DNA of 64,000 nucleotides from Escherichia ruysiae (GCF_031323975.1 NZ_JAVIWS010000001.1:2418001-2482000); one strand, 5' to 3'; counted from the stretch's first letter, positions 1 through 9,780 are shown. Notes: generated by a model from the letters alone, not told the origin. Numbers and translations are program-made.

Positions 1-1815
1 TGCGCCGACGGTAGCGTTGTACAGCCAGTGACGCCCGGTTTTTTCGAAGGCGTCGTGGATCTGGCGATATTTATTGCTGTCGCTGGCTCCCGCCAGTTTG
101 TTGGCACTGATGACGTGGAAACCGTGGCTGGCGAAATCAAGATATTGATCGGCAAGCTGCTGGCTGGCGGTAACGTCCAGCACCACTAAATCATCATACG
201 GATGGGCGCGCATCCACAGGAACAGCGACTCTTCATCCTGCTCGACGGCTTCATCATTGAAGAACGCTAACGCGCGGCTGGCGTCCAGCCCGTCATAGCT
301 CAACAGACTGCGGCGACTGTCCACTACGCCTGCCAGCACAAATTCAAAGCCGGTACGCGCCGAAAGCGTGCTCTGCTCACGGGCAAACAGTTCCAGCCAG
401 CGGGAACCGATATTGCCCTTGCCGAACAGAACCAGGCCAATGCGTTTTTCCGCGCGAAATACGGACTGATGCAACCCCTGGATCAGGCTTTCGGTCGGGC
501 CGGTACGCAGTACTGCCACCAGGCTGATACCGTCATCCGACTGCCAGGTAAATTCGACCGGCTGGCCTTTCAGTTGCTGCCAGAAGCGGTGGCAATGCAG
601 CGGGTTACGGGTGACGCCCGCCCCGACCATCGCCACCAGCGCCAGCCCCTGACGCAGACGCAGTTCGCCAGGTAATCCCGCTTCGTCGAGGATTTTCAGG
701 GCGCTGTCAGCCACTTCAGAGGTGTAGCAAAATTGCAGCAACTGGCGATCGTTATGTACGCCAACCGCCAGTGGGCGCACCTGCGCGCGTTTCAGGATCT
801 GGTCGATTTCTTTATGCGCCAGTTTGAAGTCCTGGCTGGCGGGCACCTGAAACTCAATCAAACAAACATCATCATGGCTGGTGACAATACGCGCTCCTGT
901 ACCGGAAGCCAGCACGCGTTCAATGCGTGTAGAGCCTTGATCCGGCGTGTAGCTACAGCGCAGTTGCAGGTCAATTTCGCTGCCAGAAACTGGCTGTAAA
1001 GTACGGGCGTGGAGGACAGGTGCCGCCAGACGAGCCAGCTCGCTGGCCTCATCAAGACGCAGCAACGGCAGCAGGCAGGCATCTTTCACTTTACGCGGGT
1101 CGGCGCTGTATACCCCGGCGACGTCGCTCCAGATGGTTACGCGAGAAACACCCGCCAGCGCACCGATTTGGGTAGCGGAATAGTCAGAACCGTTACGCCC
1201 CAGCAGCACCGTTTCACCGGCGTTGTTACGGCTGATAAACCCGGTCACTACCAGACGTTTGCCCGGATGCTGCACCAGCAGTTGTTGCAGCAACGGGTAC
1301 GAAAGGCCTTCATCAACCTGCGGTTGTGCGGCGCGTTCAGCACGTAAAAACTCGCGGGCATCAAGCCAGGCCGCAGGCAGTCCTTGTTGGTTAAGCACCG
1401 CAGACATCAGGCGCGCCGACCACACTTCACCGTGACCCACCACTTCCGCATACACCGCGTCGTTAATACCGCTGTCGAGCAACGCCGCCAGGCGTTCAAG
1501 ATCGCTGACAAAGGCGCTAATAAGGCTATCAGCTTCTTCAGCGGGTAACAGGCCGCTAATCAGATCGCATTGATAACGACGTAGCGTTTGTTGAACCTGA
1601 TGCGCAGAGAGACGATCGGTCTGGCTTAGTTTCAACCAGTTAATCAACTGGTTAGTGGTGCTACCGGCGGCGGAAACCACCATCATATCGTCGGGCTGAG
1701 AGTACTCCGCCATAATGCCCGCGACACGCAAATAACACTTCACATCAGCCAGACTACTGCCACCAAATTTATGCAGTTGACGACCTTTCGCCCCTGCCTG
1801 CGCAATCACACTCAT
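1..1815 (-). CDS. metL: Bifunctional aspartokinase II / homoserine dehydrogenase II, C-terminus cut by the window edge
   Basis: The reverse strand reads from ATG at 1815 (MSVIAQAG) for 605 codons to the window edge. MetL is about 810 residues, so the last ~200 are missing. The enzyme phosphorylates aspartate and reduces aspartate semialdehyde to homoserine in the methionine branch. The N-terminal kinase domain starts with the KFGGSSLA motif; the homoserine dehydrogenase NAD-binding motif (FGKGNIGSRW) lies near residue 465. The codon at position 1-3 is still in the start frame and gives the expected NATVGAG region, so I see no net frameshift. The gene starts two bases after the metB stop, so metBL is one operon under MetJ. 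The identification is by sequence recall and is firm. Confidence 0.95.
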   Translation of the reverse strand, partial: MSVIAQAGAKGRQLHKFGGSSLADVKCYLRVAGIMAEYSQPDDMMVVSAAGSTTNQLINWLKLSQTDRLSAHQVQQTLRRYQCDLISGLLPAEEADSLISAFVSDLERLAALLDSGINDAVYAEVVGHGEVWSARLMSAVLNQQGLPAAWLDAREFLRAERAAQPQVDEGLSYPLLQQLLVQHPGKRLVVTGFISRNNAGETVLLGRNGSDYSATQIGALAGVSRVTIWSDVAGVYSADPRKVKDACLLPLLRLDEASELARLAAPVLHARTLQPVSGSEIDLQLRCSYTPDQGSTRIERVLASGTGARIVTSHDDVCLIEFQVPASQDFKLAHKEIDQILKRAQVRPLAVGVHNDRQLLQFCYTSEVADSALKILDEAGLPGELRLRQGLALVAMVGAGVTRNPLHCHRFWQQLKGQPVEFTWQSDDGISLVAVLRTGPTESLIQGLHQSVFRAEKRIGLVLFGKGNIGSRWLELFAREQSTLSARTGFEFVLAGVVDSRRSLLSYDGLDASRALAFFNDEAVEQDEESLFLWMRAHPYDDLVVLDVTASQQLADQYLDFASHGFHVISANKLAGASDSNKYRQIHDAFEKTGRHWLYNATVGA

Positions 1816-1817
1816 TT

Positions 1818-2978
1818 TTACCCCTTGTTTGCAGCCCGGAAGCCATTTTCCAGGTCGGCAATTAAATCTTCGCCATCTTCTATACCGGTGGAGATACGCA
1901 ACAGCGTCTCGGAGATCCCGGCGGCAGCACGCGCTTCTGGCGCCATGCCTGCATGTGTCATGGTTGCGGCGTGAGAGATTAAACTTTCCACTCCCCCTAA
2001 CGATTCCGCCAGCGTAAACAACGACAGCCCGCCCAAGAAACGACGCAGCGTTTGCTCATCGCCATCCAGCTCAAAACTCAACATTGCGCCAAAGCCTTTT
2101 TGCTGGCGCACGGCAATTTCATGCCCCTGATTTTCCGGCAGCGATGGGTGATAAAGTTTTTTCACCAACGGCTGGGTTTGCAGATATTTCACAATCGCCT
2201 GCGCGTTACGCTGAGCCAGCTCCATACGCGGCACCAGAGTACGCAGACCGCGCAGCAGCAGATAGCTGTCAAACGCGCCGCCCGTTACGCCAATATTGTT
2301 TGCCCACCAGGCCAGTTCGGTGACAACATCTGGATCTTTAGCAATCACCACGCCCGCCACCACGTCTGAGTGACCGTTCAGATATTTCGTACATGAATGC
2401 AACACCAGATCGGCACCTAATGCCAGTGGATTTTGTAATGCCGGGCTTAAGAAGGTGTTATCCACCACGCTCACCGCCCCGACTTCCCTTGCCAGATGGC
2501 AGATTTTCGCAATATCCACGACGCGTAACAATGGATTACTTGGGCTTTCTACCAGCACCAGTTTAGGTTTTTCTGCCAGTGCCGCCCGTAATGCCTGCTC
2601 ATCGCCCTGATCAACAAACAACACGCGATAGCAACCGCGTTTCGCCAGGCTGTCGAACAGGCGATAGCTGCCGCCGTAGCAGTCGTGCGGCGCAACCAGC
2701 AGATCGCCGGGTTTCAAAAAGACAGTCGTGGCCAGGTGAATAGCTGACATGCCGGTATTGGTTAGCACCGCACCTGCACCGCCTTCCAGTTCTGCCAGCG
2801 CCCGCTGGACCACATCGCGCGTTGGGTTGCCGCGACGCGAGTAATCATGCGCGCGTGGTTCGTTAAATCCGGTAAAGTTATAGGTGCTGGAAAGATGGAT
2901 AGGCGGGACAACGCAACCATACTGTTCGTCGTCATTTAACCCGCTACGCACTGCAATAGTGGCCTGTTTACGCGTCAT
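1818..2978 (-). CDS. metB: Cystathionine gamma-synthase
   Basis: MetB condenses O-succinylhomoserine with cysteine to cystathionine in methionine synthesis. It is a 386-residue cytosolic PLP enzyme of the Cys/Met metabolism family. The PLP lysine lies in HSCTKYLNGHSD near residue 198, and the substrate-binding SRRGNPTRD is near residue 48. The open frame extends upstream to 3155, but the ATG at 2978 (MTRKQATIAV) gives the family length and leaves the met-box operator outside the coding region. metL follows after two bases. It is divergent from metJ, and the shared 276-bp spacer carries tandem MetJ operators. Nothing is odd about it. Confidence 0.97.
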   Translation of the reverse strand: MTRKQATIAVRSGLNDDEQYGCVVPPIHLSSTYNFTGFNEPRAHDYSRRGNPTRDVVQRALAELEGGAGAVLTNTGMSAIHLATTVFLKPGDLLVAPHDCYGGSYRLFDSLAKRGCYRVLFVDQGDEQALRAALAEKPKLVLVESPSNPLLRVVDIAKICHLAREVGAVSVVDNTFLSPALQNPLALGADLVLHSCTKYLNGHSDVVAGVVIAKDPDVVTELAWWANNIGVTGGAFDSYLLLRGLRTLVPRMELAQRNAQAIVKYLQTQPLVKKLYHPSLPENQGHEIAVRQQKGFGAMLSFELDGDEQTLRRFLGGLSLFTLAESLGGVESLISHAATMTHAGMAPEARAAAGISETLLRISTGIEDGEDLIADLENGFRAANKG

Positions 2979-3040
2979 GTGATGAAGTTTCCTGGGCTTT
3001 GTTGGTGAAATGTCAGGCACCAGAGTAAACATTGTGTTAA

Positions 3041-3088
3041 TGGACGTCAATACATCTGGACATCTAAACTTCTTTGCGTATAGATTGA
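3041..3088. promoter_or_regulatory. Tandem met boxes (MetJ operators) between metB and metJ
   Basis: Consecutive 8-bp units related to AGACGTCT run without gaps: TGGACGTC, AATACATC, TGGACATC, TAAACTTC, then weaker TTTGCGTA and TAGATTGA. MetJ dimers with S-adenosylmethionine bind such arrays cooperatively. The position in the metB/metJ divergent spacer matches the known operator, which represses metBL and autoregulates metJ. The boundaries of the weak outer units are uncertain. Confidence 0.85.
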
Positions 3089-3254
3089 GCAAATCCGAAA
3101 TTGCCGTTAAAATTATATGCATTATCACGCTGGCAGGCGCATTACACGATGTCACGGTAGCGCCTGTGCGGTAAACTATGCGGGTTTATGACCAGTACCC
3201 TTATAAACTGTGCGGTCTGGTCTCAATTTATTGACGAAGAGGATTAAGTATCTC

Positions 3255-3572
3255 ATGGCTGAATGGAGCGGCGAATATATCAGCCCATACGCTGAGCACG
3301 GTAAGAAGAGTGAACAAGTCAAAAAGATTACGGTTTCCATTCCTCTTAAGGTGTTAAAAATCCTCACCGATGAACGCACGCGTCGTCAGGTGAACAACCT
3401 GCGTCACGCTACTAACAGCGAGCTGCTGTGCGAAGCGTTTCTGCATGCCTTTACCGGGCAACCTCTGCCGGATGATGCCGATCTGCGTAAAGAGCGCAGC
3501 GACGAAATCCCGGAAGCGGCAAAAGAGATCATGCGTGAGATGGGGATTAACCCGGAGACGTGGGAATACTAA
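3255..3572 (+). CDS. metJ: Met regulon repressor MetJ
   Basis: MetJ is a 105-residue ribbon-helix-helix repressor that uses S-adenosylmethionine as corepressor and controls methionine synthesis genes. The DNA-binding beta strand is in [15 protein letters not shown] (about residues 22-36), followed by the helices containing [23 protein letters not shown]. An in-frame alternative start lies at 3210, but ATG at 3255 ([10 protein letters not shown]) gives the known length. It is transcribed away from metB across the met-box array. A REP pair follows before yiiX. Confidence 0.97.
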
Positions 3573-3603
3573 AGCGGAAAAGAGCGGCGCGGAGAGTGGA
3601 ATC

Positions 3604-3700
3604 GCCTGATGCGCTACGCTTATCAGGCCTACGTCATATTGCAATTTATTGAATTTGCACGAACTTGCAGGCCGGATAAGGCGTTCACGCCGCATCCGGC
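3604..3700. repeat. REP pair (BIME) between metJ and yiiX
   Basis: Two inverted REP units: 3604-3632 (GCCTGATGCG...ATCAGGCCTAC) and 3667-3700 (GCCGGATAAGGCG...CGCATCCGGC). Together they make a typical enterobacterial BIME. Such elements commonly stabilise upstream mRNA 3' ends and can bind DNA gyrase, Pol I or IHF. Confidence 0.9.
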
Positions 3701-3768
3701 ATAAACAACGAGCACGTTGTCAGCGGTTCTGCTCTAACCCACCGCTTTTTATACATGGACGTTTAACT

Positions 3769-4377
3769 ATGAAATACAGGCTACTGCTCCCCGGCCTGCT
3801 GGTTTCTGTGCCTGCCCTTGCCTGGCAACCGCAAACCGGCGACATCATCTTTCAAATTTCTCGCTCATCGCAAAGTAAAGCAATCCAACTGGCAACCCAT
3901 TCCGATTACAGCCACACCGGTATGTTGGTGATGCGTAACAAAAAGCCCTACGTCTTTGAAGCGGTCGGCCCGGTGAAATACACCCCGCTCAAACAGTGGA
4001 TCGCCCACGGTGAAAATGGCAAATACGTTGTTCGCCGCGTTGAAGGCGGACTCAGCGCCGAACAGCAACAAAAATTGGCGCAAACGGCAAAACGTTATCT
4101 CGGCAAACCATACGATTTCAGCTTCTCGTGGAGCGACGATCGCCAGTACTGTTCGGAAGTGGTGTGGAAGGTTTATCAGAACGCGCTGGGAATACGCGTG
4201 GGTGAGCAGCAAAAACTAAAAGAGTTCGATCTGAGTAACCCGCTAGTTCAGGCAAAGCTCAAAGAACGCTACGGCAAAAATATCCCACTTGAAGAAACAG
4301 TAGTCTCACCGCAAGCCGTTTTCGATGCGCCGCAACTCACTACCGTTGCTAAAGAATGGCCGCTGTTTTCATGGTAA
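3769..4377 (+). CDS. yiiX: YiiX, NlpC/P60-like (YebB/YiiX) putative cysteine peptidase or amidase
   Basis: The protein has 202 residues and an N-terminal signal peptide (about residues 1-19, cleavage after ALA), so it is probably periplasmic. The fold family is the permuted NlpC/P60-like group. The candidate catalytic histidine is in DYSHTGMLV near residue 48 and the cysteine in QYCSEVVWKVY near residue 128. The substrate is not established. ATG at 3769 fits the signal peptide better than the upstream in-frame codons, which run through the REP element. In K-12 the next gene is rpmE; here the pgt cluster intervenes. Confidence 0.9.
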   Translation: MKYRLLLPGLLVSVPALAWQPQTGDIIFQISRSSQSKAIQLATHSDYSHTGMLVMRNKKPYVFEAVGPVKYTPLKQWIAHGENGKYVVRRVEGGLSAEQQQKLAQTAKRYLGKPYDFSFSWSDDRQYCSEVVWKVYQNALGIRVGEQQKLKEFDLSNPLVQAKLKERYGKNIPLEETVVSPQAVFDAPQLTTVAKEWPLFSW

Positions 4378-4378
4378 T

Positions 4379-4403
4379 GGGCCAATCGCATCATAATTGG
4401 CCC
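4379..4403. terminator. Hairpin between convergent yiiX and pgtP, beside a C8 tract
   Basis: GGGCCAAT (4379-4386) pairs with ATTGGCCC (4396-4403). It sits in the 35-bp gap between the yiiX and pgtP stops, so it could end either transcript. A C8 run (4401-4408) replaces the usual U tract, so efficient intrinsic termination is doubtful. It also marks the left boundary of the pgt insertion. Confidence 0.5.
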
Positions 4404-4412
4404 CCCCCAAAT

Positions 4413-5798
4413 CTAACTTTTGCTGCTCTGAAGCTCTTGCGAAAACTCAGCAACGTCATTTTGACGCTGTCGTTCCATGGCGATCGCGCCAAAGTGCGTT
4501 AACGTACAGAAAATAATGCAGCAGATAACACCAGCAAGCAGAAGATAAAAACCGCCATCCCAACCAACCTGATCGACCATAACACCAAACAGACTTGTTC
4601 CAAGCGTTGCGCCAAGAATATAGCTCATAAAACCACGCAAACCGACTGCGGAACCCACGGCAAAACTGGGGACAATTTCCATTGTCTGAACAGAAGCCAG
4701 GAACTGCGGTACATAGATAAGGCAGCCTACGCAAGCAGCAAAAATGGTAATAGAGAGCAGAGAGTCACTTTTCCAGTAGCCCAGCAGGCAGAAGAAAATT
4801 AATACCATACTGATAATAGCGGGTGGCATACGGCGACCACGAAATAATTTATCACTCAACCAACCAGCAAATAATGTAGTTGGAATCGCCGCCCATTCGA
4901 AGATTAAAAATGCCGTGCTCATTTCAGTCTTCGTAAAATGTTTCACACTTAACAGGTAAATAGGCAACCAACTGATAATTCCGAAACGCACCATATAGAC
5001 AAAAACATCAACGAAAGAGACGAACCATGCGTTCTTGTTTTTTAGCACATAGGTACAAAAAATTTGCCAGGCCGTCATATCTTCCGGCGCACGATCATCT
5101 TTTGCTTTAATGCTGACGTCGTCCGGGACGATTTCGCTTAATGGCGGCAAACCTTCACTTACGGGCGAACCTTTACCTGACATCAGTACCACTATAGCAA
5201 TGACAACAGATACAATCGCTGGAACAACATATGTTGCTATTTTCCAGTGTTCAGTCCCCAGCACAGCAAATGCACCACCAACAATCGGAGCAACAATACC
5301 GCCCCCGACATTGTGTGAAATATTCCAGACCGCACCGACGATGCCTCGTTCTTTACGAGGGAACCAGTTGGCTATTGTAATAAACGAAGGACCAACCCCC
5401 ATCCCTTGAAAGAGACCGTTTAAAACAACAAGTCCCGCAAACATCCAGAAAGCAAAACTAAATCCAAGCGCCACGTTAACGAGAGCACAAAGAACCAAAC
5501 CCACAGCCATATAGACTTTAGGATTCGCTTTATCTGCCAGACTACTCATTACCCCTTTACTAATACCGTAGGCGATCAGCATACAACTGCTAAGTAGACC
5601 TATTTGAGTCGCAGACAGATTAAGATCTTGCTTTAAATAAGGTGTGGAAAGAACAAAGTTATTCCTGACAATATAATACGAAAGATAACCGATAAATACG
5701 CTAAATAGCGCCTGCATACGATAACGATTATACGTATTCTTTATTTCACTTTCAGGAACCTTATGTGTTGCCACTTTAGGTTTCAATAGAGAAAGCAT
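4413..5798 (-). CDS. pgtP: Phosphoglycerate:phosphate antiporter PgtP
   Basis: PgtP is a 461-residue major-facilitator protein of the organophosphate:phosphate antiporter group (GlpT, UhpT, UhpC, PgtP) with about 12 membrane segments. It imports 2- and 3-phosphoglycerate and phosphoenolpyruvate. Family signs are NRYRMQALFSVFIGYLSYYI near residue 25 and the glycine-rich WNISHNVGGGIVAPIVGG near residue 158. The start is ATG 5798, with GGAAGG just upstream. It is divergent from pgtCBA across 0.78 kb, the arrangement known from Salmonella, where PgtABC control induction. Close relatives are UhpT/GlpT, but the linked pgtCBA genes settle the name. It is absent from this place in K-12. Confidence 0.92.
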   Translation of the reverse strand: MLSLLKPKVATHKVPESEIKNTYNRYRMQALFSVFIGYLSYYIVRNNFVLSTPYLKQDLNLSATQIGLLSSCMLIAYGISKGVMSSLADKANPKVYMAVGLVLCALVNVALGFSFAFWMFAGLVVLNGLFQGMGVGPSFITIANWFPRKERGIVGAVWNISHNVGGGIVAPIVGGAFAVLGTEHWKIATYVVPAIVSVVIAIVVLMSGKGSPVSEGLPPLSEIVPDDVSIKAKDDRAPEDMTAWQIFCTYVLKNKNAWFVSFVDVFVYMVRFGIISWLPIYLLSVKHFTKTEMSTAFLIFEWAAIPTTLFAGWLSDKLFRGRRMPPAIISMVLIFFCLLGYWKSDSLLSITIFAACVGCLIYVPQFLASVQTMEIVPSFAVGSAVGLRGFMSYILGATLGTSLFGVMVDQVGWDGGFYLLLAGVICCIIFCTLTHFGAIAMERQRQNDVAEFSQELQSSKS

Positions 5799-6581
5799 AT
5801 ATCACCTTCCAGTTCATAGAGTTATTTAAAACAGCAATGCCAGTTGCTACTCTCTGAAGAGTATTGCAAAAGCCCTTGCTTCATTGGTTTTAAAGATAGT
5901 GAAGCAAGTGAGTTTAAGTTACAATACAGGGCATATGAGTCAAAACTGACTCAAAAATACAAATATCATGTTCCATTTCTTTCCCATTTTTATATCTCAA
6001 AATAGAACAAAGCCATTATTTCAGCATTAACGGGTTACAACAGCCCCAATAAAAAAATAATGACTTTTATTAATTTTTTCAGTTTTTGAGGTCAGTCACA
6101 TATTTTGCATCCATATACGTGATCATTGAAGAGACTCGATTTTACCCTGTTGGAAGATCATGCTACGCAACATGAAAATTTTCATCACCGTTCAACAACC
6201 AGCAGGGATTAAGGATTTTCATGGTATCCTTCGTGATAAGCACATTTGCGCTCAAGTTAAAGCCATTGTTCCGGCTTCTGAAGGCTGGTGCAAAGAAACT
6301 ATAGAATCCGGTCAGGGCCTGAATCCGATAGCACGAATATCGAAATTAATTACCGGAAATAGCTGTAACAATCGCTATTTCCGCAAGATACACATGTTCA
6401 GATGTGCAATATTGATCTTTTTTTGATAACCGCTTCCGGATATAGTGACGCTCGTTACATCTGAATTAATGAAATTTCCGATACTGACACCAGCGTCTTA
6501 CAGTCATTATGTATATTAGCTAACGGATAATGATATGAATTACAGCGTAAGAGTTTTTCTCTCGTTAATAGGATTTTTGAC
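5799..6581. promoter_or_regulatory. pgtP/pgtC divergent intergenic region
   Basis: This 783-bp AT-rich spacer must carry both promoters. A perfect inverted repeat, TGAGTCA-aaac-TGACTCA, lies at 5936-5953, about 140 bp upstream of the pgtP start; it is a candidate activator site. On the pgtP strand one arm supplies a TTGACT -35-like hexamer. A possible 88-codon frame at 6160-6426 has a GGAAG upstream but no recognisable homology or composition, so I do not annotate it. No other gene is visible. Confidence 0.5.
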
Positions 6582-7814
6582 ATGATTCGTATTATACAAC
6601 GAGCATTAATCTGTTGGGTTTTATGCGTCAATGTCACCTCAGCGCAAGAGCTGGTGATTGCAACAACGCTTTCTTCGGAAGCGACGGAACACATTATTAG
6701 TCAATGGCAAAAACAACCACTGGCAACCAAAATCCGAACGCTTAACCGAACCAGTGCATCCATTGAGCGCCTGCTAGAAAATCCATTGGGTGAAAATATT
6801 GATCTGGTACTGAGTTCATCCCCCATGTTGCTACAGCGGTTGCAAAGTAAAAATCTGCTCCAGCCTTTTAATAATCAAATCGAAACAAGCAGAAAGTTAG
6901 TCCCCGAATCTATTCGTTCAACCACCGTTGCGGTTGCGGTATCGGGCTATGGCATCCTGATCAATGTGGCGCATCTGGAAGATAAAAATGAGCCAGTGCC
7001 TACTTCATGGAAGGAATTGAGCAGGTCACGTTATCAAGGAACACTATTAATGAGCAGCCCTTCACGTTCAGATACCACACATCTGATGATTGAAGATCTC
7101 CTGCAACAACAAGGATGGAGTAATGGTTGGGGTACGCTACTGAAAATAGGCGGTAATCTCGCTACCATTTCATCTCGCAGCTTTGGCGTAGCAAATAAGA
7201 TCAGTACAGGGCTGGGTGACGCAGGTCCAGTCATCGACAATTACGCTAACGTACTGCTTAATAATTCAACTTTACGTTTCAGTTATTTCCCCAACTCTCG
7301 CGCAGCGCCAATGTTTATTGCCATCGCAAACGGCAGTAAACACCCACAGGAGGCGGGGCGTTTTATTAATTTTTTGTTGAGCCAGGAAGGACAACAGGCA
7401 TTGAGCGATTCTGATTCAGGAAAGTATCCGGTATATCCGCTACCCTCCGGTACTCCACTCGCGGATCAACAATTGCGATTATTTGCCTCTCCTTCCCTTG
7501 ATTATCCGTTGATTATGCAGCGCCAAAAGCTTGTGCAATTGTTATTTGATAATGCGATTACTGTTCGCCTTACCGAACTTCAAAACAGCTGGAAATCATT
7601 ATATGCCGCAGAACATCGGCTTAAGCGTAAATTGCCAGATGTGCGTGCATTATTAACAGCAGTTCCTGTTACCCCGGAGCAGTCCGTTAATGCCATGTAC
7701 CTGCAGCAATTCGAACTGCAATCAGGCTTTCGTGAAGCTCAGCTCATGGCATGGCAGCAGTTTTTCCTGCATCAGCAGCAATTGGTGAACACACAACTTG
7801 AGTCGTTAAAGTGA
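6582..7814 (+). CDS. pgtC: Phosphoglycerate transport regulatory protein PgtC
   Basis: This is a 410-residue protein with a signal peptide (about residues 1-22, ending TSA|QE). The first ~290 residues form a periplasmic ABC-type solute-binding fold (ELVIATTLSSEATEHI at the start; domain end near GKYPVYPLPSGTP). In Salmonella, PgtC works with PgtB to signal external phosphoglycerate to PgtA and derepress pgtP. It is therefore best read as a periplasmic sensor rather than a transporter part, and no permease or ATPase is linked. The stop overlaps the GTG start of pgtB by four bases, implying translational coupling. The ~120-residue C-terminal extension is helical in character. Confidence 0.88.
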   Translation: MIRIIQRALICWVLCVNVTSAQELVIATTLSSEATEHIISQWQKQPLATKIRTLNRTSASIERLLENPLGENIDLVLSSSPMLLQRLQSKNLLQPFNNQIETSRKLVPESIRSTTVAVAVSGYGILINVAHLEDKNEPVPTSWKELSRSRYQGTLLMSSPSRSDTTHLMIEDLLQQQGWSNGWGTLLKIGGNLATISSRSFGVANKISTGLGDAGPVIDNYANVLLNNSTLRFSYFPNSRAAPMFIAIANGSKHPQEAGRFINFLLSQEGQQALSDSDSGKYPVYPLPSGTPLADQQLRLFASPSLDYPLIMQRQKLVQLLFDNAITVRLTELQNSWKSLYAAEHRLKRKLPDVRALLTAVPVTPEQSVNAMYLQQFELQSGFREAQLMAWQQFFLHQQQLVNTQLESLK

Positions 7815-9778
7815 AACAACTACATACTATAGGGACGAGCTTACGGCTCGCCTTTGTTTTTAGCGCCATTCTTACGCTATTCGTTAGCGTAGTCAGCCTC
7901 TATTCCTGGTATGAACAAAATTCTCAGGTTCGCTACGCGCTTGATGATTATTTCCCGAGGATTCAGGCTTCATTTCTTTTTGAAGAAAACCTCACCGCAT
8001 TGGTAAACGAATTTAATGAGCTACAACAGACAACCAATACCGCTAGTCGTCTTCAGGTGAGGGAGCAAATTGAACAACGGCTACAAAAAATTAAGGCCAT
8101 TAATCCTCATCTTGATTCAGTACATCAACGTGCGCTTAACCAACAGGTCGCCAGTAGTGACAGACTGCTTAACAAGCTCGATAACGCATTGAACAACAAC
8201 AATCAGGAAAAAGGAAAACTCGACGTTATATCCTCAAGAGTTAACTGGCTGCATGATGACTTTAATAATGAACTCAACTCACTTACCCAGGATTTAAGTT
8301 GGCAACAATCGTCGTTGCTAAATCAACTCAGCCAACGAAAAGATCTACCCGAAAAACAGAGTTTGCAAAATGCTCAGCAAACTATTCAAAAAGAATTGCA
8401 GCTCGTTTTCGAACTTTCACATATAGAAACCCAAATCGTCAGTACGCTAAAGGAGATGCTTAACACGCATAGCAGAGATATAGACGCGTTGAAACAACAT
8501 ATTCAGTATTTGAATTTTTTGAAACACAGCATTGACGAAAATGTGCGGTCGTTATCTTCTTATTCCAGTACCATCACATTACACCAGACAGTTTATTCCT
8601 TGTGGGAACTGGGTACTCAGCAAAATTATCTACCCGGAACCCTGGCTGCCTGGCAACAAGCTCAACAAACTCTCATGAGTACTATCGGGGATAAAGAGCG
8701 TGTATTTACGCAAATACGTGCTCAATTAGAAACGCAATTAGGTAATAGCCATCAACAATTACAAACATTCAATCTACGATTGGAAAAAATAATGCAAATC
8801 AGCGGGCTATTGATTTTGGCAGCTATGGTTACCGCCTTACTGTTCGTTATTCTGGTAAATTACCTCTACATTCGTCCCAGAATGATCCGCCGATTTCGGT
8901 TACTGAATGATGCCGTTGTCAAGTTAAGCAATGGTGAACTCGATGCTGATATCCCTGTCTCCGGTAACGATGAACTTGGGAGAATTGCCAACCTGCTCCG
9001 CCAGACCATTGAGAAAATTAATCAACAGCAACGTCAACTGGGACAGGAAATATGCGAGCGTATCGCGACAGAAAAAAACCTTCGTACAACGCAAAGTGAA
9101 TTGATCCAAACTGCAAAACTGGCCGTGGTTGGGCAGACAATGACAACACTGGCACATGAAATTAATCAACCACTTAATGCCTTATCTATGTATCTTTTCA
9201 GCGCCAACCGCGCGCTGGAACAACAAGACGTTGGTTTGGTGAAAAATTATATTGTTACTATGCGATCGTTAGTCGAGCGTATGGATAACATCGTTAAAAG
9301 ATTGCGCAACTTCGCCCGCCGTCGAGATAGTGAACTGGCTGGCGGTGCAATCAATTTACAGCAGGTAATTTATTCGTCCTGGGAACTTCTGGCGTTGAAA
9401 CATCGATCACAGAAGGCCTCTCTTCACTACCCTGATAATTTCCCTGCCGTTTATGGTGATGATGTCTTGATTCAACAAGTTTTAGTTAATTTGTTTACGA
9501 ATGCCCTGGAAGCCAGTCTGGAGCAATCACCCACAATAACCATCAGCTTTGAAGAAGAAGCCTCCACTGTAACGCTATATATTGCTGATAATGGAAAAGG
9601 CTGGCCAGTGCATCTGGCTGATCGACTATTAACGCCTTTTACCACGGACAAAGCTGTAGGTTTGGGTATTGGCCTTTCGATTAGCCATTCTATTATGCGC
9701 CAGTGCCAGGGAGAGTTATATATCGCGTCAACTCTCGACCGCCATGCGCTGGTTATTCTACGTTTCAGGAAACTTTAA
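7811..9778 (+). CDS. pgtB: Sensor histidine kinase PgtB
   Basis: PgtB is a 655-residue inner-membrane kinase. Transmembrane segments are at about residues 11-33 and 329-352 and flank a long, glutamine-rich, helical periplasmic domain. A HAMP linker follows (about 353-405), then a coiled coil. The H box is LAHEINQPLNALSMYLF with His449, and the ATPase part shows the N box (LVNLFTNALEAS), NGKGWP and GLGIGLSIS. This is an NtrB/DctB-like HPK4 kinase without a PAS domain. It starts at GTG 7811, overlapping pgtC by four bases; pgtA begins two bases after its stop. The presumed partner is PgtA, with PgtC as the ligand-binding accessory. Confidence 0.9.
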   Translation: MKQLHTIGTSLRLAFVFSAILTLFVSVVSLYSWYEQNSQVRYALDDYFPRIQASFLFEENLTALVNEFNELQQTTNTASRLQVREQIEQRLQKIKAINPHLDSVHQRALNQQVASSDRLLNKLDNALNNNNQEKGKLDVISSRVNWLHDDFNNELNSLTQDLSWQQSSLLNQLSQRKDLPEKQSLQNAQQTIQKELQLVFELSHIETQIVSTLKEMLNTHSRDIDALKQHIQYLNFLKHSIDENVRSLSSYSSTITLHQTVYSLWELGTQQNYLPGTLAAWQQAQQTLMSTIGDKERVFTQIRAQLETQLGNSHQQLQTFNLRLEKIMQISGLLILAAMVTALLFVILVNYLYIRPRMIRRFRLLNDAVVKLSNGELDADIPVSGNDELGRIANLLRQTIEKINQQQRQLGQEICERIATEKNLRTTQSELIQTAKLAVVGQTMTTLAHEINQPLNALSMYLFSANRALEQQDVGLVKNYIVTMRSLVERMDNIVKRLRNFARRRDSELAGGAINLQQVIYSSWELLALKHRSQKASLHYPDNFPAVYGDDVLIQQVLVNLFTNALEASLEQSPTITISFEEEASTVTLYIADNGKGWPVHLADRLLTPFTTDKAVGLGIGLSISHSIMRQCQGELYIASTLDRHALVILRFRKL

Positions 9779-9780
9779 GC

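Noticed and set aside
4401..4408. C8 tract as a phase-variable switch
   Set aside because: It lies between two convergent stop codons, outside any coding frame or promoter, so slippage would have no evident effect.
6160..6426. 88-codon frame in the pgtP/pgtC spacer
   Set aside because: A GGAAG precedes its ATG, but the product has no recognisable motif and the DNA is AT-rich regulatory sequence; the evidence is too weak to call a gene.
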